From contig JAEPLS010000001.1 of NCBI GenBank assembly GCA_017644325.1, positions 310,001 through 374,000 on the forward strand: a DNA stretch of 64,000 nt, in the 5' to 3' direction. This stretch comes from Prochlorococcus marinus CUG1438. Lineage in GTDB: Bacteria; Cyanobacteriota; Cyanobacteriia; PCC-6307; Cyanobiaceae. Shown one piece after another: positions 1-8,272 of the stretch. Position 1 is the first letter of the stretch. Every line of letters starts with the position of its first letter. A program made the position numbers and the translations under genes. Below the pieces are notes generated by a model. The model was given only the letters and a program-made list of their open reading frames with translations, was not told where the DNA came from and did not search any database.

Positions 1-58
1 AAATAAGCAAAAATTGTTTGGTTAACAATAATAATAAAATAAATGATGAGGATTCGAT

Positions 59-874
59 TTGCAATATACAAAGATGAATCAACCAAATTTAACTAATAAG
101 CAATTAAGCGAATTAGATTCTTTATTCGAATCAGTTAGTCAACGTCAGATAAGAGATTTTGGAAACATAAGTGCAAGCAATAAAGCAGATGGTTCATTAA
201 TAACAAGTTGTGATTTATGGAGTGATAAAACAATAGTAGATGGTCTATCTTCAATTGCTCCAGATGAGGGAGTCCTTAGTGAAGAAGGGGGGAAATGCAT
301 TCCTAATACAAAAGCATATTGGGTAGTTGATCCACTTGATGGGACAACTAATTTTGCTGCAGGTATTCCATATTGGTCTATATCAGTTGCAAGGTTCATA
401 GATGGTAGACCTCAATCTTCTTTTTTAATAATCCCTACATTGAAAAAAAAGTTTGTATCCATTAAAGGGAAAGGTGTTTGGTTAAATAACCAGAAAATAA
501 ATCCTAATCAAAATAATCACCAAAGTGAATGTATTTCTTTATGTAGTAGATCTATAAAAATTTTACAAAAAAGACCAGACTCAGTATTTCCTGGCAAAAT
601 AAGACTTCTAGGTGTATCGAGTTTAAATTTAACGAGTGTAGCGATGGGACAAACCTACGGAGCGATAGAATCAACCCCAAAAATATGGGATATTGCAGCA
701 GCATGGCTTTTATTAGAAGAACTTCATTGTTCAATAGATTGGTTAGAAACAAATCCATTAAATTTAGTTTCAGGTCAAGACTTGAGCGATGTTAATTTTC
801 CATTGATTGCCTGTAAATCAATTGAAAAAATTGATATTTTAAAGCCATGGGGCAATTTATTATTGGAGAAATAG
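59..874 (+). CDS. Inositol monophosphatase family protein
   Basis: This is a Mg-dependent sugar- or inositol-phosphate phosphatase of the FIG/IMPase fold. The metal-binding motif DPLDGTTNF lies near residues 92-100, preceded by the acidic motif EEGG, and the C-terminal family motif WDIAAAW is present. The length of 271 aa is normal. The start is TTG at 59: a GAGGA ribosome-binding sequence at 48-52 sits 6 bases upstream. An in-frame ATG at 74 is the alternative. In cyanobacteria the family includes inositol-, histidinol- and sugar-phosphate phosphatases, and the substrate here cannot be told from sequence. The protein is probably cytosolic. Confidence 0.88.
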   Translation: MQYTKMNQPNLTNKQLSELDSLFESVSQRQIRDFGNISASNKADGSLITSCDLWSDKTIVDGLSSIAPDEGVLSEEGGKCIPNTKAYWVVDPLDGTTNFAAGIPYWSISVARFIDGRPQSSFLIIPTLKKKFVSIKGKGVWLNNQKINPNQNNHQSECISLCSRSIKILQKRPDSVFPGKIRLLGVSSLNLTSVAMGQTYGAIESTPKIWDIAAAWLLLEELHCSIDWLETNPLNLVSGQDLSDVNFPLIACKSIEKIDILKPWGNLLLEK

Positions 875-962
875 TTGCATCATAAATAGTTAATTGCTTG
901 AAAAGTTTCTCAATTAGATACAATAAAAAAATATATAAGATAAATATTTGAAGAAAATTAAT

Positions 963-1877
963 ATGCAGCAAAGTTCAACTTGGATCTTAAAAAGTTTATG
1001 GAAAGCATGTGAGAGATGGAGTAAATCTGATTGCATCGATATGAGTGCAGCATTTGCGTACTACACACTACAATCATTTTTTCCAATTCTTTTAATTTCT
1101 CTTTCCATAGCATCATGGTTCTTAGGTAAGCAAGAGGGCTTAGATCAAGAGATAATTTCAGTTGCGGCCCAAATTTTACCTCCATCAGTAGTAGAACTAG
1201 TAGAAACAACATTATTTAAATTAATTGATCAAGGTTTTGGTGCAGGAATTTTAGGTGCGATGTTTTTACTTTTTACAGCCGGCAATGCATATTTATCTCT
1301 TCAAAGAGGTGCAGATAGACTATGGGAAGACCAACTTCCTTCAAGAAAAATTAACGCTGCTTGGAGAGAGCAAGCCTCCAGATTTCTCCGTAATAGAATT
1401 GAAGCTTTTTTAATAGTATTCTTTATAGGTTTTCTAATGGTACTAGATCAAATCAGTGCGAATCTTAGGATGATCCCAAGTAACGTTTTAGAAAACCTTT
1501 CAAAATCAAATAATTTAATTTCTGACTTTTTGTTAAAGTTGCCTCTATTACAGGTTGGTCAGTTTGTCATACCAGTATTTGGGTTTACGCTGATGGCCCT
1601 CTTATTGCAAGCCCTCCTACCTAGCAGAAAAGTGCCTTTGAGACCGCTTTTGCCTGGCTCTTTTTTGATTGGAATTGGATTAACTACTTTAAACCTAGCA
1701 GTAAGTAAAAGTATTCTCTCGCTTGGCGCGAGATTTCAAGCATATGGTTTTATTGGAGGTTTTCTTGTACTTACTTTGTGGGTCTGGCTACTAGGAGTTA
1801 TTTTATATTTTGGACAGTGTTGGAGTGTTGTAATTGCTAGCATGTCATTAATAAATAAAAAAAGAAAAAATAGATAA
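963..1877 (+). CDS. YihY/RNase BN-like inner membrane protein
   Basis: This membrane protein of the YihY (UPF0761) family has about six hydrophobic segments. The N-terminal motif SAAFAYYTLQSFFPILL and the central AGNAYLSLQRGADRLWE are characteristic of the family. It was historically called ribonuclease BN, but that activity belongs to an unrelated protein and the true role is unknown. An in-frame TTG at 948 would add five residues; the ATG at 963 is preferred because a GAAGA stretch precedes it. The next gene begins 7 bases after this stop, so the two are probably co-transcribed. Confidence 0.85.
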   Translation: MQQSSTWILKSLWKACERWSKSDCIDMSAAFAYYTLQSFFPILLISLSIASWFLGKQEGLDQEIISVAAQILPPSVVELVETTLFKLIDQGFGAGILGAMFLLFTAGNAYLSLQRGADRLWEDQLPSRKINAAWREQASRFLRNRIEAFLIVFFIGFLMVLDQISANLRMIPSNVLENLSKSNNLISDFLLKLPLLQVGQFVIPVFGFTLMALLLQALLPSRKVPLRPLLPGSFLIGIGLTTLNLAVSKSILSLGARFQAYGFIGGFLVLTLWVWLLGVILYFGQCWSVVIASMSLINKKRKNR

Positions 1878-1884
1878 TAACATC

Positions 1885-2226
1885 ATGAATTATTTTCTTA
1901 AAGCTAATAAAAATATAATTACTTATACCTTGATATTGTTAGTAGTTGTTCCTTTTTTTGGTATCAAATTTTTTATAAGCTTTCTCGGTAATATCATTCT
2001 CCTTTTATTTCTAATTCCCATTTTTTTATTACTGATCTTATTTATAAGTATTAATTCGGTAAAATCAAAAATAAATACTTGTGATAATTGTGGAGCTTTA
2101 TCATTAGGTTTTGGTGAAACCTGTATGAATTGTGGAGCAAGCTTAGGTGATATTAATCATAAAAATCAATTAAACAACAGCCCGAGTGAAACTACTATCG
2201 AAGTAAAAGCAGAAGAAATAAAATAA
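1885..2226 (+). CDS. Small membrane protein with C-terminal zinc ribbon
   Basis: I do not recognise a named family. The 113-aa protein has two hydrophobic segments (about residues 15-32 and 34-54). A soluble tail follows with two CxxC pairs (CDNC and CMNC, about ten residues apart), which looks like a zinc ribbon facing the cytosol. It starts 7 bases after the YihY-like gene and probably shares its transcript. The tail after the ribbon is acidic and probably disordered. A metal-binding scaffold is inferred; no function is claimed. Confidence 0.7.
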   Translation: MNYFLKANKNIITYTLILLVVVPFFGIKFFISFLGNIILLLFLIPIFLLLILFISINSVKSKINTCDNCGALSLGFGETCMNCGASLGDINHKNQLNNSPSETTIEVKAEEIK

Positions 2227-2230
2227 AAAT

Positions 2231-2377
2231 CTAACCTATTCCGATTTGTCTTAGGATACTTTGTCCAGTAATTAATTCAGTACCTAAGCCTATCAAAATA
2301 CCCATCATTGCCATACGTCCATTCCAAGTTTCAGCAAAATTTACAAAGCCAAATCTTGTTTGATTTTCATCATTCAT
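2231..2377 (-). CDS. hli: High-light-inducible (Hli/SCP) protein
   Basis: This 48-aa single-helix protein is shorter than most ORF-calling cutoffs. It carries the chlorophyll-a/b-binding motif: ETWNGRMAMMG at residues 16-26, with the E, N and R ligand positions, followed by a hydrophobic stretch and the ending GQSILRQIGIG. Hli proteins bind chlorophyll and carotenoids in thylakoids, protect photosystem II during stress, and are multi-copy in high-light Prochlorococcus. It converges on the zinc-ribbon gene with only 4 bases between stop codons. Light- or stress-induced expression is known for the family, not shown here. Confidence 0.9.
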   Translation of the reverse strand: MNDENQTRFGFVNFAETWNGRMAMMGILIGLGTELITGQSILRQIGIG

Positions 2378-2442
2378 GACTAAAAAATTATCTCATAAAA
2401 TATTCTAACGTTTATAGGAAGAATTTATGATACATAAATTAA

Positions 2443-2826
2443 TTATTTAATATGTCTAACACCATCCACAGGTCGATATTCATCTCCCGTTGATTCTTCA
2501 TATATAATTGCTGGCAAACCTGTTTCAAACATTGTTTGTAATGCTTCTTTTAGCATTGGATTCCATCCTCCTGTACTTACTTTTCCATGTCTAACTGTCC
2601 AATCCCAAGTCCCCTGTAGATCCCTTGGGATTCTACCCTCTCTATCTCTTCGAGCCACTAAGTCTAGGGACTCTACTATCCCAACAATAATTGGATTTTT
2701 ACCGTATGAAGGAGTAAGGCTAAGTTCAAGCCTAACGGGTTCTTCTTTAACCATTTTTAAACGAAACCTTGGTGGCAATTTAAGAGATCTTATTACCGCC
2801 GAAACAATTTTTGTTCTTAATTCCAA
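2443..2826 (-). CDS. Conserved cyanobacterial-type hypothetical protein
   Basis: This 127-aa soluble protein has no membrane segment or signal peptide and no motif I can assign. It is basic at the N-terminus (KLPPRFRLKMVKEEP) and has a Trp-containing middle (GTWDWTVRHGKVSTGGWNP). The composition and codon use look like a real gene. It lies 21 bases downstream of the 86-aa membrane-anchored gene on the same strand, so the two probably form one transcript. Function is unknown. Confidence 0.7.
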   Translation of the reverse strand: MELRTKIVSAVIRSLKLPPRFRLKMVKEEPVRLELSLTPSYGKNPIIVGIVESLDLVARRDREGRIPRDLQGTWDWTVRHGKVSTGGWNPMLKEALQTMFETGLPAIIYEESTGDEYRPVDGVRHIK

Positions 2827-2847
2827 TTTTTTTTCCTTTAATTTAAA

Positions 2848-3108
2848 TTAGTCTGTTGTAGTACCTTTTTCTTCTAGTGATGAGTCATCACTAGAAAACC
2901 TTACTGTTAGTAATTCCTCTTCTGTTAAATTACCTGATTTATCAAGAAGTTCAGGATGAATAGTATATTTTTTTTGTTTAAAATTTGTTTTGTTAAAGTT
3001 TCTCTTTTCTGTACCAGAAACATCCCAACCATTTGACATCACCTTGAAAGCTTTCCAAACTAAATAAGTTAAAGCTGCTGAGTATATAATTGGAAACAAA
3101 ATGGACAT
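2848..3108 (-). CDS. Membrane-anchored small hypothetical (DUF2973-like)
   Basis: This 86-aa protein has one N-terminal hydrophobic segment (about residues 4-18). A basic soluble part and an acidic Ser-rich tail follow. The arrangement resembles the small cyanobacterial DUF2973 proteins, but that match is from memory and needs a profile search. It is first in a two-gene minus-strand unit and is divergent from the HtrA protease gene, with a 153-base intergenic region that must hold both promoters. Confidence 0.6.
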   Translation of the reverse strand: MSILFPIIYSAALTYLVWKAFKVMSNGWDVSGTEKRNFNKTNFKQKKYTIHPELLDKSGNLTEEELLTVRFSSDDSSLEEKGTTTD

Positions 3109-3261
3109 TAAAATTTATCCTGTGATTATGGACTATGGTATTTATAATAGCCCGAAAAAAAGAAAATTAGATATTTTCCGTAAATAAATTATTCCATAAG
3201 ATAAGTTAATTTTTTAGGAGTTATAGTAAAAATATATCCGAATAATATAAGAAAAACAAAA

Positions 3262-4383
3262 TTGAAAAACAACAATCACAAAAAACTATTATTGTGCTCA
3301 GCCATCTCGATAAGTATTTTATATCCATTAAAAGTCATATCCCAACCATCACTAATTTCAAAATTTAATGAAATTAATTTAAATGCAAAAAAATCATTCA
3401 TTACTGAAGCTGTTGAAAAAACTGGTTCTTCTGTAGTAACAATTGAAACTCAAAGATATGTAAAAAAAAGAAAACTTCCGAGAAATTCTCAAATATTTTT
3501 AGATCCCTATTTTGAAAGATTCTTTGGATTAGATTTACCTTACGACAATCAGCCAAGAATTGAACAAAGCCAAGGAAGTGGCTTCATATTCGCAGACGGA
3601 CTAGTAATGACTAATGCTCATGTTGTAAACGGATCTAATAAGGTAATCGTTGGTTTAACAAATGGAAAAAAATTCAAGGGAAAAGTCATAGGGGAAGATT
3701 TTTTTACCGATTTAGCCGTTCTTAAAATAGAAGGAAAAGGACCTTGGCCAAAAGCAAAATTAGGAGATTCAACAAAAATTAAAGTTGGTGATTGGGCAAT
3801 TGCAGTTGGCAATCCATTCGGACTAGAAAATACAGTTACGCTTGGAATTATTAGTAACCTCAACAGAAACGTCTCGCAATTAGGGATATATGATAAAAAA
3901 TTGGAACTTATTCAAACAGATGCTGCTATTAATCCTGGCAATTCTGGAGGTCCACTATTAAATAGCAAAGGAGAAGTTATTGGAATTAATACCTTGATCA
4001 GATCTGGGCCAGGCGCAGGTTTAAGTTTCGCAATCCCAATAAATAAGGCTAAGGAAATTGCCGATCAACTATTAAATGACGGGAAAGTAATACATCCCAT
4101 GATAGGGATAAGCCTAATAGATGATAGAAACTTTGAATTAAATAGTAATGCAGTAATAGTCAGTTATGTTGTACCTAATAGTCCAGCTGAAAAAAGTGGG
4201 GTTAAAGTAAATGACAGAATCATAAAAGTCGGTATTAAAGAAATTGAAAAAGCTTCAGACGTCATAAGCCAAATAAGTAAAAATGGTATAAATAAACAAA
4301 TAAATATATTATTGAAGAGAAAAAATAAATTTATTAGGCTAAAAGTAAAACCAATTGATATTACCAATCTACAAAAAAATTAA
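3262..4383 (+). CDS. htrA: HtrA/Deg-family serine protease
   Basis: This is a periplasmic or lumenal quality-control protease. An N-terminal signal sequence (hydrophobic core about residues 8-25) precedes a trypsin-like domain whose catalytic triad is visible: His120 in TNAHVVNG, Asp150 in TDLAVLK and Ser228 in NPGNSGGPL. A single PDZ domain occupies roughly residues 275-365. The length of 373 aa fits cyanobacterial Deg proteins (HhoA/HhoB/HtrA group). The start is TTG at 3262 with no good internal ATG before the signal peptide. It converges with a Cys-rich microprotein, and the two stop codons overlap. Confidence 0.92.
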   Translation: MKNNNHKKLLLCSAISISILYPLKVISQPSLISKFNEINLNAKKSFITEAVEKTGSSVVTIETQRYVKKRKLPRNSQIFLDPYFERFFGLDLPYDNQPRIEQSQGSGFIFADGLVMTNAHVVNGSNKVIVGLTNGKKFKGKVIGEDFFTDLAVLKIEGKGPWPKAKLGDSTKIKVGDWAIAVGNPFGLENTVTLGIISNLNRNVSQLGIYDKKLELIQTDAAINPGNSGGPLLNSKGEVIGINTLIRSGPGAGLSFAIPINKAKEIADQLLNDGKVIHPMIGISLIDDRNFELNSNAVIVSYVVPNSPAEKSGVKVNDRIIKVGIKEIEKASDVISQISKNGINKQINILLKRKNKFIRLKVKPIDITNLQKN

Positions 4384-4532
4384 AAGTTTAAATTATCATT
4401 CTCTTTGAGATTTTCCAAACATTTGGAGATACAATTACCATCATTCAAATCGCAACTTGTAATGCATTCAAAATATTTATCGATAGGATCAAAAATTTGA
4501 AATGGATTTTCTTTAAAATCATAATTTTCCAT
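4380..4532 (-). CDS. Cys-rich microprotein with twin CX3C motif
   Basis: This 50-aa reading frame (starts with MENYDFKENPFQIFDP) has only four cysteines: Cys23, Cys27, Cys34 and Cys38. Their spacing is CX3C-X6-CX3C within a predicted helical hairpin. No signal peptide or membrane segment is seen. Its stop codon overlaps that of the HtrA gene (shared bases 4381-4382). The paired CX3C spacing suggests two intramolecular disulfides or metal binding. I do not recognise the family. Coding status rests on intact frame, normal amino-acid composition and the regular Cys pattern. Confidence 0.62.
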   Translation of the reverse strand: MENYDFKENPFQIFDPIDKYFECITSCDLNDGNCISKCLENLKENDNLNF

Positions 4533-4671
4533 ACTTAATTATTAAAAAAATTATTTTGTATTTTTAAGATTAAATAAGGACAGGCAACTATGTAAAGGTA
4601 AATGAGTTTTCTTACCTAGCTCAGTGCAAAGTTTCTTAAATATACTCAACTTTTTATCAATTAAAAATTTC

Positions 4672-6291
4672 TTATGTAGTTCTATTTTTTTCTAAAAAAT
4701 ATTCGTAATTACCATCATATGAGAAAATCTTTGAATCTTTAATTTCTATAATTTTATTAGCAACTTTAGAAATAAAATATCGATCATGTGAAATCAATAA
4801 TAAAGAACCTTTATACTGCTTAATTGCTAATTCTAAATTTTCTTTAGATTGAAGGTCCAAATGATTGGTTGGTTCATCTAATAATAAAAAATTACTTGAT
4901 TTCATAATCATAAGAGCTAATGCTAATCTAGCTTTTTCACCTCCACTAAGTTGTTTAACAAATTTAAAAACAGTTTCATTTTGAAAACCAAAACCGCCTA
5001 AAAATGTTCTTACTTTTTTTTGCGACCAATCAGGAGATTTTTGAAAAATTAAATCAATAACCTTTTTCTGAAGAGAAAGCACTTCCGCCTGGTTTTGTTC
5101 ATAATAGTTTGTAATTATGTTATGTTTACCAAGATTAATTTCTCCAATTTCAGGAATAATTTGTTTCATAATAATTTTAAGCAATGTCGATTTACCACAG
5201 CCATTAGGGCCTAAAATTGCAATTTTCTCCCCTGAAGAAATCTTTAAGTTAACATCTAAAAAAATTATTTTTTCCTCAAAACTATGAGACAAATTTTTGA
5301 TATTTAGAACTGTTTTCCCTGAACGGGGACAATCCGGGAAATTAAATGCAGGACTTTTGGATTTTGTTTTGGGAGCCTCAATTTTAGAAATCTTTTTTAA
5401 TTGTTTTTCTCTACTCTTAGCTTGTGAACTTCTATTTGCACTAGCTCTAAATCTATCAATGTACTTCTTCTGAATCTCTATTTCTTTTTTTTGCAATTGA
5501 TATGCTTTGTTTTGCGATTCTTCATTTAAAGATTTCTGTTCCACAAAAAAAGAGTAGTTCCCGTTGTATATTTCAGATACTCCTCTATCTATAAAAATTA
5601 TTTTTTTACATAATTTATCTAAAAAATATCTATCATGACTAATTATGATAATTGCAATCTTAAGTGAAGATAGATATTCTTCAAGCCAGAAAATAGTATC
5701 TAAGTCCAAATGATTGGTTGGTTCATCAAGTAAAAGTAAATCAGGTTTTTGCAGGATTATTTTTCCAAGTGCAACTTTCATCTGCCAACCACCTGAAAAA
5801 TTTCCAACTAATTTATCAGCATCATCAATAGAAAATCCTAGTTTTGGTAAAATCTTTTCTACATCAGATCGCATTTTATAGCCACCTAAAGTTTCAAATC
5901 TTCCTTGATATTTTGCAAGCTGATTTACTAATTTTTCAAGTTCGTCAGAATGTTTTTTAATATCCAATGATTTCATTTTATTCTCAATTTCTAAAAGTTT
6001 AATAGCTATAATTTGTATATCTTTGAAAGAACTTTCTAATTCCTCTCTAACTGAACGATTCAAGTTACAATCTAACTCCTGTTTTAAATAGGCAATTTTA
6101 GGATTCCCCTCTTTAATAATCGTTCCACTTGTTTGATCTTCCTCTCCAATTAAAATCTTAAATTGGGTTGACTTACCTGCACCATTTGATCCAACTAAGC
6201 CGACTTTTTCTCCTCTCTTAATTTCCCAATTAATATTTTTTAAGACAATATCTGTAGAATAAATTTTGCTTACCCCTTCTAATCTAATCAC
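4672..6291 (-). CDS. ABC-F family ATPase (Uup/EttA-like)
   Basis: This is a soluble duplicated ATPase without membrane domains. Walker A motifs GSNGAGKST (N-terminal half) and GPNGCGKST (C-terminal half) are visible, with signature motifs FSGGWQMK and LSGGEKARLA and two Walker B/D-loop copies reading LLLDEPTNHLDL. A Lys/Glu-rich linker separates the halves at about residues 240-310. ABC-F proteins act on ribosomes or nucleic acids rather than in transport. The length of 539 aa is typical. Which ABC-F subfamily it belongs to cannot be decided by eye. Confidence 0.92.
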   Translation of the reverse strand: MIRLEGVSKIYSTDIVLKNINWEIKRGEKVGLVGSNGAGKSTQFKILIGEEDQTSGTIIKEGNPKIAYLKQELDCNLNRSVREELESSFKDIQIIAIKLLEIENKMKSLDIKKHSDELEKLVNQLAKYQGRFETLGGYKMRSDVEKILPKLGFSIDDADKLVGNFSGGWQMKVALGKIILQKPDLLLLDEPTNHLDLDTIFWLEEYLSSLKIAIIIISHDRYFLDKLCKKIIFIDRGVSEIYNGNYSFFVEQKSLNEESQNKAYQLQKKEIEIQKKYIDRFRASANRSSQAKSREKQLKKISKIEAPKTKSKSPAFNFPDCPRSGKTVLNIKNLSHSFEEKIIFLDVNLKISSGEKIAILGPNGCGKSTLLKIIMKQIIPEIGEINLGKHNIITNYYEQNQAEVLSLQKKVIDLIFQKSPDWSQKKVRTFLGGFGFQNETVFKFVKQLSGGEKARLALALMIMKSSNFLLLDEPTNHLDLQSKENLELAIKQYKGSLLLISHDRYFISKVANKIIEIKDSKIFSYDGNYEYFLEKNRTT

Positions 6292-6364
6292 TTTTTTTAA
6301 AAATAGAATTTACAAAGTTTGAGTCTTATTTACTAAAAAATATTTTGTAGAATAAAATTGAATT

Positions 6365-6541
6365 ATGAAAAGAATAGAACAAATTGTAGTAATTTTCATA
6401 GCTGCAGCTCTTGCAATTCCTAGTTATTGGTTTTTTTGGACTTTAGCTGGTGGTGGTGGCTACAACAAAAGGACAAAACCGATGACTAATCAAAAAGGTG
6501 ATTATATTCAACCTTTAACTAAAGACCACCACGAGCCTTAA
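6365..6541 (+). CDS. Small single-pass membrane protein
   Basis: This 58-aa frame starts MKRIEQIVVIFIAAALAIPS, giving one transmembrane helix at about residues 6-28. A glycine run (GGGG) and a polar tail ending KDHHEP follow. It is too short for most ORF lists, but it fills an otherwise empty gap and is preceded by an AT-rich region containing TTGTAGAATAAAAT, which may hold a promoter. Its last 23 bases overlap the end of the convergent Nif11-like gene. Function is unknown. Confidence 0.6.
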   Translation: MKRIEQIVVIFIAAALAIPSYWFFWTLAGGGGYNKRTKPMTNQKGDYIQPLTKDHHEP

Positions 6542-6749
6542 CCAACCACATTTTAGTTGCCTCATCGTCAATAGTGCTCAAATATTCAATAACCTCTTCT
6601 TTAGTTACAGAAATATTCAACTCATTACCTATATCACATATTTTATCTAAAGCTTTTTTGGGATTAGTAAGAGCAATCATAAACAAACTTTGTTTCTTTT
6701 TGGAATCGTTTGCAATTAATTTATAGAGCTTTTCGGCGTTACTAGACAT
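6519..6749 (-). CDS. Nif11-like peptide without core
   Basis: This 76-aa protein follows the Nif11/leader-peptide pattern. An N-terminal helix (AEKLYKLIANDSKKKQSLF) is followed by a conserved-looking A-L-x-NP-x-KAL segment, a Gly-containing turn (CDIGNELN) and T-K-E-E at 49-52. It ends ARGGL, so a double Gly sits two residues before the stop. Nif11 leaders such as those of prochlorosins carry a GG or GA cleavage site followed by a core peptide; here no core follows. Assignment is by eye and moderate. No lanthionine synthetase or peptidase-transporter is seen nearby. Confidence 0.6.
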   Translation of the reverse strand: MSSNAEKLYKLIANDSKKKQSLFMIALTNPKKALDKICDIGNELNISVTKEEVIEYLSTIDDEATKMWLVKARGGL

Positions 6750-6784
6750 TTTGTGGGAAATAAATTTATTAATAGATTAAAACT

Positions 6785-7123
6785 TCAAGCTACGTTTTTT
6801 TCATTATATTTATTAATAGTTAGATCATTATCTGTATCTTGTATTTCTTTTGCTGATGCATCTGCCATACTTCTTGCATCTAAACATAAAACCTTTCTTA
6901 ATTTCGCAAAATTTGCTGCATGGGACTTTCTGCCATCTTTTTGTGCGTAATACTCAGATTGTTGAAGAATATGATGCAGATGAGTCAACAAATAAGGGCT
7001 GATTACTGCCGATACCAAAACATCACTATTTTCATTATCGAAACAATCAGAATTAACTAATCTTTTTTTCTTTTTATCAATTATCGACCTTTTTGGTGAA
7101 TCAAGTTTTCTTGAATTTTTCAT
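6785..7123 (-). CDS. Conserved-type hypothetical protein, 112 aa
   Basis: This is a basic soluble protein with an N-terminal Lys/Arg-rich stretch (KKKKR near residue 18). A predicted helical middle (SPYLLTHLHHILQQSEYYAQ) and a polar C-terminus follow. There is no recognised domain, signal peptide or membrane helix. It lies upstream of, and on the same strand as, the Nif11-like gene with a 35-base gap, so the two may be co-transcribed. A 65-aa frame on the opposite strand is treated as a shadow because it covers only part of the gene. Confidence 0.55.
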   Translation of the reverse strand: MKNSRKLDSPKRSIIDKKKKRLVNSDCFDNENSDVLVSAVISPYLLTHLHHILQQSEYYAQKDGRKSHAANFAKLRKVLCLDARSMADASAKEIQDTDNDLTINKYNEKNVA

Positions 7124-7208
7124 AAAGCAATAAAAAATAACTAATTGATAAGGGCGTAAAATTCCTTATTAATAATATACACAAAGATAGTATCCTTGAC
7201 TAACTGTG

Positions 7209-7214
7209 TATAAT
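7209..7214 (+). promoter_or_regulatory. Candidate -10 element
   Basis: TATAAT sits 29 bases before the ATG of the ribbon-helix-helix gene, so a transcript would have a short leader of roughly 20 bases. The TTGACT at 7196-7201 is only 7 bases upstream, too close to be its -35 partner. Assignment rests on the hexamer alone. Confidence 0.4.
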
Positions 7215-7242
7215 AATAAGTAACAGTTATCAACTTTGACAC

Positions 7243-7545
7243 ATGGCTACCCGTCAAAACTCAACAAATGGGAAGCCTAAATCTCCCAGAGTTCAAGTAG
7301 TTCTTCCGGAATTAATTTGTGAGCAACTGACTATTTTAGCCACTAATGAATCTAGAACAGTTAGTAATATGGCAAAAGTATTAATTCAAGAAGGTATAAA
7401 AAAATACTTTGAAAAGGATGGCAGAGAACTTGTCACAGATCAAAATTTAAATACTGATAAATTTAGGGATAAGTTAGAAAACCAAAGCGTAAGGAGATTG
7501 AAAGGAGCTCCACAAAGGATTAGATACTATAAAAAATCTGATTAA
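7243..7545 (+). CDS. Ribbon-helix-helix (CopG-like) DNA-binding protein
   Basis: This 100-aa protein has a region at about residues 14-57 reading PRVQVVLPELICEQLTILA, then SRTVSNMAKVLIQEGIKKYF. This fits a beta strand plus two helices of the MetJ/Arc/CopG fold. The C-terminus is basic and ends in RRLKGAPQRIRYYKKSD. No toxin gene is adjacent, so an antitoxin role is not supported; a stand-alone transcription factor is the simplest reading. It converges on the KtrA-like gene with 4 bases between the stops. Confidence 0.62.
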   Translation: MATRQNSTNGKPKSPRVQVVLPELICEQLTILATNESRTVSNMAKVLIQEGIKKYFEKDGRELVTDQNLNTDKFRDKLENQSVRRLKGAPQRIRYYKKSD

Positions 7546-7549
7546 AAAA

Positions 7550-8254
7550 TTAATTTTTAGGCAATTTCTGTAAATCTGCAGTTTTTCCCATAACTACTAA
7601 GATATTTCCTCTTTCCAAAATATATTTTGCAGGGGGATTAACGGTTAACTCTTCTGCAGGGCCAGCGGCAAGAACATTTACTAAATAATTTTTCCTCATA
7701 TTTAGATCTCTCAAAGATCTCCCAATAAATTCCTCTGGAACTGTTATTTCATCTATACCGGTTTGATTATCTAGTTCCAATCTTTCAATTAAATTTGGCC
7801 TAACTAATTCTAGGCCTAATCTTTCTCCTTGCATTCTGGAAGGGAAAACAACTTTATCCGCACCAACCCTTTTTAACATTTTTTCATGCAAGTCACTAGT
7901 AGCTCTCGCTATCACTCTTTTTACTTTGCTACCATCACTATCCTTAGCAATAAGTGTTGTAGTGATACTAGCTTCAATAGGTTCACTTATGCCAACCACA
8001 ACAGTATTCATCTCAAGAATTCCAGATTCCCTCATAGACTCTTCATCAGTGCAATCTACAACTCTAGCTTCTATCGAAGGTTCCAATTGTCTCAAATCAT
8101 CTATAGCTTTTTCAGAGTAATCAGCAGCCAAAACATCTGCACCATTACTTATAAGTTCTCTACAAACTGCAGTCCCAAATCTCCCAACGCCGACAACTCC
8201 AAAAGTGAGAGCTTCTTTTTCTCTCTTTTGAGACCACTGCCACCAATCAGCCAT
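7550..8254 (-). CDS. KtrA/TrkA-type potassium channel regulator
   Basis: This is the cytosolic gating subunit of a K+ uptake system. A Rossmann RCK domain (VGVGRFGTAV, then an acidic residue ending strand 2 in AADYS) occupies residues 18-140. A C-terminal RCK-C domain follows at about 150-230. The family binds NAD(H) or adenine nucleotides. It lies 18 bases downstream of the channel subunit gene on the same strand, which strongly supports pairing with it. The length of 234 aa fits KtrA (single RCK) rather than the doubled E. coli TrkA. Confidence 0.9.
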   Translation of the reverse strand: MADWWQWSQKREKEALTFGVVGVGRFGTAVCRELISNGADVLAADYSEKAIDDLRQLEPSIEARVVDCTDEESMRESGILEMNTVVVGISEPIEASITTTLIAKDSDGSKVKRVIARATSDLHEKMLKRVGADKVVFPSRMQGERLGLELVRPNLIERLELDNQTGIDEITVPEEFIGRSLRDLNMRKNYLVNVLAAGPAEELTVNPPAKYILERGNILVVMGKTADLQKLPKN

Positions 8255-8272
8255 AATAAAACTCAGTCAATC

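Noticed and set aside
6753-6950. 65-aa plus-strand frame opposite the 112-aa hypothetical gene
   Set aside because: It is shorter than the opposite-strand frame and no independent start signal supports it.
7196-7214. TTGACT followed by TATAAT as a full sigma-70 promoter
   Set aside because: The spacer is only 7 bases; the usual is 16-18. Only the -10 hexamer was kept.
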